From: a virus
Virus record (IMG/VR): IMGVR_UViG_3300047510_001738
Location: 1-25,213 of that record
Reading direction: 5' to 3' (one strand)
Length of the DNA: 25,213 nt
Of this stretch, positions 21,684 to 25,213 are shown piece after piece (position 1 is the stretch's first letter; every line of letters begins with the position of its first letter). The notes under the pieces are model-generated. The model worked only from the letters and a program-made list of their open reading frames with translations. It did no database searches and was not told where the DNA came from. The position numbers and the translations under genes were made by a program.

Positions 21684-21946
21684 TGAGACGGCGCGAATTC
21701 ATCCCACACCCGCTGCTAGATACGCTCATAGAGAGGTTTGAACTGCGCAACGATTCGGCACTGGCTAGGTTTTTGGGCTGCGCGCCGTCCCGCATTTCAA
21801 GAATACGCAGCGGGGATACCCCAGTTGGCGTCGGGTCAATCCTGCGCATTCATGAAACCACCGGCATGCCGATCGCCAAAATCAAGATCCTGCTGGGGCT
21901 GAGAAGTCAGTCCAGTGTTGACGCAGTAAACAAGAAGGCCACATGA
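21683..21946 (+). CDS. Cro/C1-type helix-turn-helix protein
   Basis: An 87-residue DNA-binding protein. HPLLDTLIERFELRNDSALA leads into the helix-turn-helix RFLGCAPSRISRIRSGDTPVG (about residues 29-49), followed by ILRIHETTGMPIAKIKILLG. This arrangement is common for small regulators in Burkholderiales genomes and prophages. It sits near the end of the early operon, just before the methyltransferase, so it may repress early genes late in infection (inference). Confidence 0.8.
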   Translation: MRRREFIPHPLLDTLIERFELRNDSALARFLGCAPSRISRIRSGDTPVGVGSILRIHETTGMPIAKIKILLGLRSQSSVDAVNKKAT

Positions 21947-22006
21947 ATTTTATCTGCCCGCTACCCCGCACGCCGCGGCGGCGTTGAAGCAACTGGAGAA
22001 AGAATG
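21939..22006 (+). pseudogene. Possible remnant of a short gene
   Basis: Between the HTH and methyltransferase genes, an ATG at 21943 overlapping the HTH stop gives only 14 codons. Reading one base differently after ATGAATTT gives YLPATPHAAAALKQLEKE and a stop that overlaps the methyltransferase ATG exactly as in other gene junctions. A one-base insertion in the TTTT run may have broken a roughly 20-codon gene. It may also be chance. Confidence 0.25.
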
Positions 22007-22966
22007 AATAAGATTGAATTTGGAGACTGCCGCGAGACGATGCGGCGATGGGCCGCTGAAGGGGTAAAGGTACAGACCTGCGTGACGAGCCCACCTTATT
22101 TTGGCCTGCGTGACTACGGTCACCAAGGGCAAATTGGCCTGGAACAGACGCCAGAAGAATATATTGGCGCGATGGTAGCAGTATTCAGGTGCGTGCGGGA
22201 TGTGCTGGCCGACGATGGGACGCTGTGGCTGAACATTGGAGACAGCTATGCTGCAAACCGGGCGTACCAAGTTCCAAGCACCAAAGGCATCAAACCCAAA
22301 GACTTAATCGGCATCCCCTGGATGCTCGCTTTCGCCCTACGCGCAGACGGTTGGTATCTGCGGCAGGACATCATCTGGCACAAACCGAACCCAATGCCCG
22401 AGTCGGTGCGCGACCGCTGCACCAAGTCGCATGAGTACATTTTTTTGATGTCGAAGTCGGAGAGGTATTTCTTTGACAGCGAGGCGATGAAGGAACCGGC
22501 AGTCAGCGAGAAACCGGCTGGCAACAAGCGCCACAAATACGCCGACGCATACGAAGCCGGTACCAGCGAGGAACACCGCACAAAATCCGGCTTACTGGCA
22601 CTGACCGGCGTCGAGTGGGAAAAGCGCAACCGCCGCAGCGTATGGACCGTTGCCACACGCCCATACAAAGGCGCACACTTCGCCACGTTCCCCCCGGCCC
22701 TAATTGAGCCCTGCATCCTATCTGGGTCACGGCCGGGAGACGTCGTGTTGGACCCATTCATGGGAAGCGGGACAACGGCCGCCGTCGCCTTGCAACACGG
22801 AAGACAGTATCTCGGCTGCGAGCTAAACCAAGAATATGGTCCGCTGCAAATTGAACGTATCCGAGCAGCAACACAAGCCACAGCTAAAAATACACAGGCC
22901 GCGCTATTTGAAAACGTAGCTCCGCGAGACAAAATCTCTAGCCCAGCTTGTCCGCCAGATCGTTGA
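22004..22966 (+). CDS. N4-cytosine/N6-adenine DNA methyltransferase (beta class)
   Basis: A 320-residue exocyclic-amino methyltransferase. The catalytic motif IV is TSPPYFGLRDY (from residue 28) and the SAM-binding motif I is DPFMGSGTTAA (250-260), in the order IV-then-I that marks the beta class; an EL pair near the end (GCELNQEY) closes the SAM site. The SPPY sequence is typical of N4-cytosine enzymes, but N6-adenine activity cannot be excluded. GGAG lies before the ATG. No restriction endonuclease gene is beside it, so it probably protects phage DNA. Its 3' end overlaps the convergent integrase gene by 29 bases. Confidence 0.92.
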   Translation: MNKIEFGDCRETMRRWAAEGVKVQTCVTSPPYFGLRDYGHQGQIGLEQTPEEYIGAMVAVFRCVRDVLADDGTLWLNIGDSYAANRAYQVPSTKGIKPKDLIGIPWMLAFALRADGWYLRQDIIWHKPNPMPESVRDRCTKSHEYIFLMSKSERYFFDSEAMKEPAVSEKPAGNKRHKYADAYEAGTSEEHRTKSGLLALTGVEWEKRNRRSVWTVATRPYKGAHFATFPPALIEPCILSGSRPGDVVLDPFMGSGTTAAVALQHGRQYLGCELNQEYGPLQIERIRAATQATAKNTQAALFENVAPRDKISSPACPPDR

Positions 22967-23987
22967 CGGTCGGGTTGTAGTAGAACTTCAACGACTGGAG
23001 CGACTTGTGGCCGGTAACGGCTGACAGCTCCAGGACGTTGGCAAACTTCTTGGCCAAGCGCGAAATTGACTCGTGCTTGATGTCGTAAAAGCGCAGGTCC
23101 GCATCTTTCAGCCCCGCCTTCGCACGCAACTCCCGGTAGTACGCGCCCAACGTCCCGGCCGTGATCGGGATCATGGCCTCGTCTGGCCGCTTGTCCTTGA
23201 TCAACGTGGCCACGATCTTGATGGCGCGCTTGGACAGCGGCACCTCGCGCCCGCTGCCGTTCTTGGTCTCGCCCTCGTGCAACACGATGCAGCGCCGATC
23301 GAGCTTAACATCTTGGACCTTGGCCCCGCAAAACTCGCTTGGGCGCATCGCCGTCTCCAGCCCGAGCAGCAAAGCGTAGGGCACGTAATCACGGCCAGCG
23401 GCTGGCGCGGCGTCCTCATCAAAGCTGGCCGCCTTCAGGAACGCGTCAAGCTCGTGCGCTTCCCAGCGCCGCCGCCGGTATTTGACGCCGCCGCCCTCGG
23501 GCCGGGCCACTTCCGTGACCGGATTGACGCCACCATTGAAAACGTAATCCCACTCTTCCATGGCGTAGGCGAAGACGGCGGAAAGCAAGTTCATTTCGCG
23601 GTTGACGGACTGCGGGGCAACTTGCTGGACGCGAGCTTTGCGCCACTCGCGCAGGTCAGAAGGGTGGAGCTGCTTGATCTGCAGCTTCATGAACGCAGAC
23701 TCGCGCAAGAATTTGTTGATGCGGTTGCGCTCCCACTTGCCGCCCTTGCGGCCAGGGCAAACCTCGTCGCGGAATTTCTCGAACACCGAACCCACGGTGT
23801 CGCGCGCGGATTTGTCGGAATCCCGGTATTTGCGGGAGTCCATCTGGGCCTCGGTGGTCGTGGCCCACTTCTTCGCTGCCGCCTGCGTGGGGAAGATCTT
23901 CGAAACCGTCTTGTAGCCAGCCTTGCGCACCACGGCGCGGTAACGGCCGTCCGGGCGCTTCTCGGGATACGCGCTGATATGTGCCAT
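22938..23987 (-). CDS. int: Tyrosine integrase with unusual catalytic box
   Basis: A 349-residue site-specific recombinase that would insert the phage into the host chromosome at the attP region next to it. An N-terminal arm-binding part (ISAYPEKRPDGRYRAVVRKA) and a core-binding SAM-like domain (about 63-155) precede the catalytic domain: Arg215 in TAMRPSE, Lys242 in ETKNG, His327 in TGHKS, and the nucleophile Tyr336 or Tyr337 in KFYYNP. The second box, normally H-x-x-R, reads YDIK at 301-304 (codons TAC GAC ATC AAG), so both usual residues are replaced. The enzyme could be impaired or could belong to a divergent group. AAGGAG lies six bases before the ATG at 23987. Confidence 0.95.
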   Translation of the reverse strand: MAHISAYPEKRPDGRYRAVVRKAGYKTVSKIFPTQAAAKKWATTTEAQMDSRKYRDSDKSARDTVGSVFEKFRDEVCPGRKGGKWERNRINKFLRESAFMKLQIKQLHPSDLREWRKARVQQVAPQSVNREMNLLSAVFAYAMEEWDYVFNGGVNPVTEVARPEGGGVKYRRRRWEAHELDAFLKAASFDEDAAPAAGRDYVPYALLLGLETAMRPSEFCGAKVQDVKLDRRCIVLHEGETKNGSGREVPLSKRAIKIVATLIKDKRPDEAMIPITAGTLGAYYRELRAKAGLKDADLRFYDIKHESISRLAKKFANVLELSAVTGHKSLQSLKFYYNPTVNDLADKLG

Positions 23988-24000
23988 CTCTGCTCCTTGT

Positions 24001-24196
24001 TATCCCTGCACAGGAACTGCACAGGGTTTATGGAGCGAAGTGTACATTCAACGGCTTACGCGTGCAAATTGAGTCCCTTCCTGGGCACCAGCGTACAAGG
24101 GTTTACGTTTCGCTTCAACGACTTAACGCGTGCAAAGCACTGCACACGCGTACAGGGGAGAGCAGCGCCGTAGCGGCAGCAGTCCACAAAAACCGC
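24001..24196. other. attP: Probable phage attachment site (attP) region
   Basis: This non-coding stretch lies directly upstream of int. The 20 bases 24071-24090 (GAGTCCC TTCCTGGGC ACCA) look like the 3' end of a tRNA gene: end of T-loop, acceptor strand, discriminator base and CCA. Such sequences are common integration cores. Flanking direct repeats look like integrase arm sites: ACGCGTGCAAA at 24058-24068 and 24126-24136, the variant ACGCGTACAG at 24146-24155, and AGCGTACAAG at 24090-24099. CTGCACAGG repeats at 24006-24014 and 24017-24025, one helical turn apart. Acceptor-strand complementarity predicts a host tRNA starting GCCCAGG. Confidence 0.65.
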
Positions 24197-25213
24197 TCAC
24201 GGCGCGGCGCTCTCCTTAGCGTCCCGGACCCGGTCGTTGAACCGTTTCATCCGGGCCGTGATCTGGGCCTCGAGGAGCTTGATCGACTCCTTTGAGGCGC
24301 CGCGCTCAACCATCCTGCGCTTCTTTTCCTTCAGCTCGCGCACTTGGGTGTCGATGCTGTTGGCCTGGTTGACCAGCCGCGCCTCCGGGTTCTCCCGGCG
24401 GTACTCGTCGATCCCACCTTGGCCCGACTTGCGCCGGCCCTTGATCTCAGCCTCGTGCTCGTTGAGATCCGTGATGTTCGCATAGAAGCGGTTGGACTCG
24501 GCCGCGCTCGACTTGGTGTCGCCGTAAAAGCGCCCAAACAGTGGGATCTTGTACGACGGCAGTTCCTCGCCAGTGACTGCCGAGGTGACGGATTGCTCGA
24601 CCTTCATCGCCTCCCGGCCCACGCCGCCCGTGGCCTGGCCGATCAGGTAGTCGATCTGGTCTGGCGTCGGGGACAGTAGGCCCTTCTTGAACTCCGTGCC
24701 GCCGGTAGCCAAGTTCAGGTAATACGACAGCTGCTTAGAGAACCAGCTGGCCGTCTCGCGCGTGCGCAGGTAGCCCGGGGTGGGGGCGAGACTGCTGCGG
24801 TCGTCCTTGGCAATCGGCTTGCCGGTAAAGTCGCGGTTCTCGGACAGCGCCGCGATCGGGTCAACGAGGGTCGGGGTCAGCGTCTGCACGCTCCAGCCCG
24901 CGTTGCCGATCGGGTTGAACGCGTCCAGCAGCGCGCCGGTAATCTGGCCGATGCGCTGGGCCGGATTGCGGAAGCCCGACAGCACGAACTCAGTCAGCAC
25001 CCGGCTGGTGTTCGGGATGATGTGCAAGCCCAGCGGCATCGGTATTTGCAGGTACTTGCCATCCTTGAGCGGGATGAGCAGGTTGCGCTCCCGGACAAAC
25101 TCTGGCGGCTCGTCCTCATCGTACCCAGCGGCGGCCAGCAGCACCGCCTGCATTGCGCCCAGCAGCAAGCCCCCGCCTAAGATCTTCTTGCCGGCAGGGC
25201 CGGTAAGCGTCTC
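24197..25213 (-). CDS. Large polyvalent virion protein, C-terminal part (LPD38-like)
   Basis: The frame is open to the right window edge, giving the last 338 residues of a longer protein. It begins inside a hydrophobic Gly/Ala/Leu stretch (GGGLLLGAMQAVLLAAAG), then EDEPPEFVRERNLLIPL and YLQIPMPLGLHIIPNTSR, a pattern I recognise from the LPD38 domain of giant phage polyvalent proteins. The end is a charged coiled coil (LVNQANSIDTQVRELKEKKR and following). Such proteins are often carried in the virion and ejected with the DNA. It ends about 100 bases from the attP core, as the last leftward late gene. The domain name is from memory. Confidence 0.72.
   Translation of the reverse strand, partial: ETLTGPAGKKILGGGLLLGAMQAVLLAAAGYDEDEPPEFVRERNLLIPLKDGKYLQIPMPLGLHIIPNTSRVLTEFVLSGFRNPAQRIGQITGALLDAFNPIGNAGWSVQTLTPTLVDPIAALSENRDFTGKPIAKDDRSSLAPTPGYLRTRETASWFSKQLSYYLNLATGGTEFKKGLLSPTPDQIDYLIGQATGGVGREAMKVEQSVTSAVTGEELPSYKIPLFGRFYGDTKSSAAESNRFYANITDLNEHEAEIKGRRKSGQGGIDEYRRENPEARLVNQANSIDTQVRELKEKKRRMVERGASKESIKLLEAQITARMKRFNDRVRDAKESAAP

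Noticed and set aside
1-25213. CRISPR array, insertion sequences, rRNA or complete tRNA genes
   Set aside because: No regularly spaced repeat-spacer units, transposase genes or full tRNA/rRNA sequences were found; the only regular repeats are at 8345-8558 and around attP.

Overview
The window looks like about 25 kb of a temperate, tailed (podovirus-like) bacteriophage of a GC-rich proteobacterium, most likely a betaproteobacterium of the Burkholderiales. That host guess rests on base composition, codon use and remembered similarity of several proteins to Burkholderia/Bordetella/Comamonadaceae phages; no search was run. Almost every base is coding and neighbouring genes overlap by 1-17 bases (ATGA, GTGA, TGATG, TAATG junctions), as in phage operons.

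Layout. (1) 1-4104, leftward: late packaging genes in transcription order: a small protein, small terminase, large terminase, portal (cut by the left edge). (2) 4105-4758: control region with a small leftward gene, three terminator-like hairpins facing the late genes, and back-to-back promoter-like sequences with a 12-bp palindrome. (3) 4759-6260, rightward: five small genes, including a DUF2591/NinX-like protein and a TrfB/KorA-like HTH protein. (4) 6226-11795, leftward: YdaS/Cro-like repressor, two small proteins, primase-polymerase/SF3 helicase, an iteron-like array (8345-8558), VRR-NUC nuclease, SNF2-type helicase and a double zinc-knuckle protein. (5) 11796-12037: divergent switch region. 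(6) 12038-22966, rightward: small proteins, DUF2800 nuclease, DUF2815 ssDNA-binding protein, C5 cytosine methyltransferase, family-A DNA polymerase, dATP/dGTP diphosphohydrolase-like protein, then a run of tiny accessory genes, an HTH protein and an N4/N6 DNA methyltransferase. (7) 22938-23987, leftward: tyrosine integrase. (8) 24001-24196: probable attP with a tRNA 3'-end-like core and flanking repeats. (9) 24197-25213, leftward: C-terminal part of a large LPD38-like virion protein.

How it fits together. Phage genes lie on both sides of the attachment region, and the leftward late genes seem to leave the window at its left edge and re-enter from the right. This suggests a circular or circularly permuted (unintegrated) genome rather than a prophage bounded by host DNA. 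Replication proteins are split into two divergent operons around the 11.8-12.0 kb switch. The most unusual points are the iteron array beside the primase-helicase, a second open frame inside the cytosine methyltransferase gene, the stack of terminators before the late operon, and an integrase whose usual H-x-x-R catalytic box reads Y-D-I-K.
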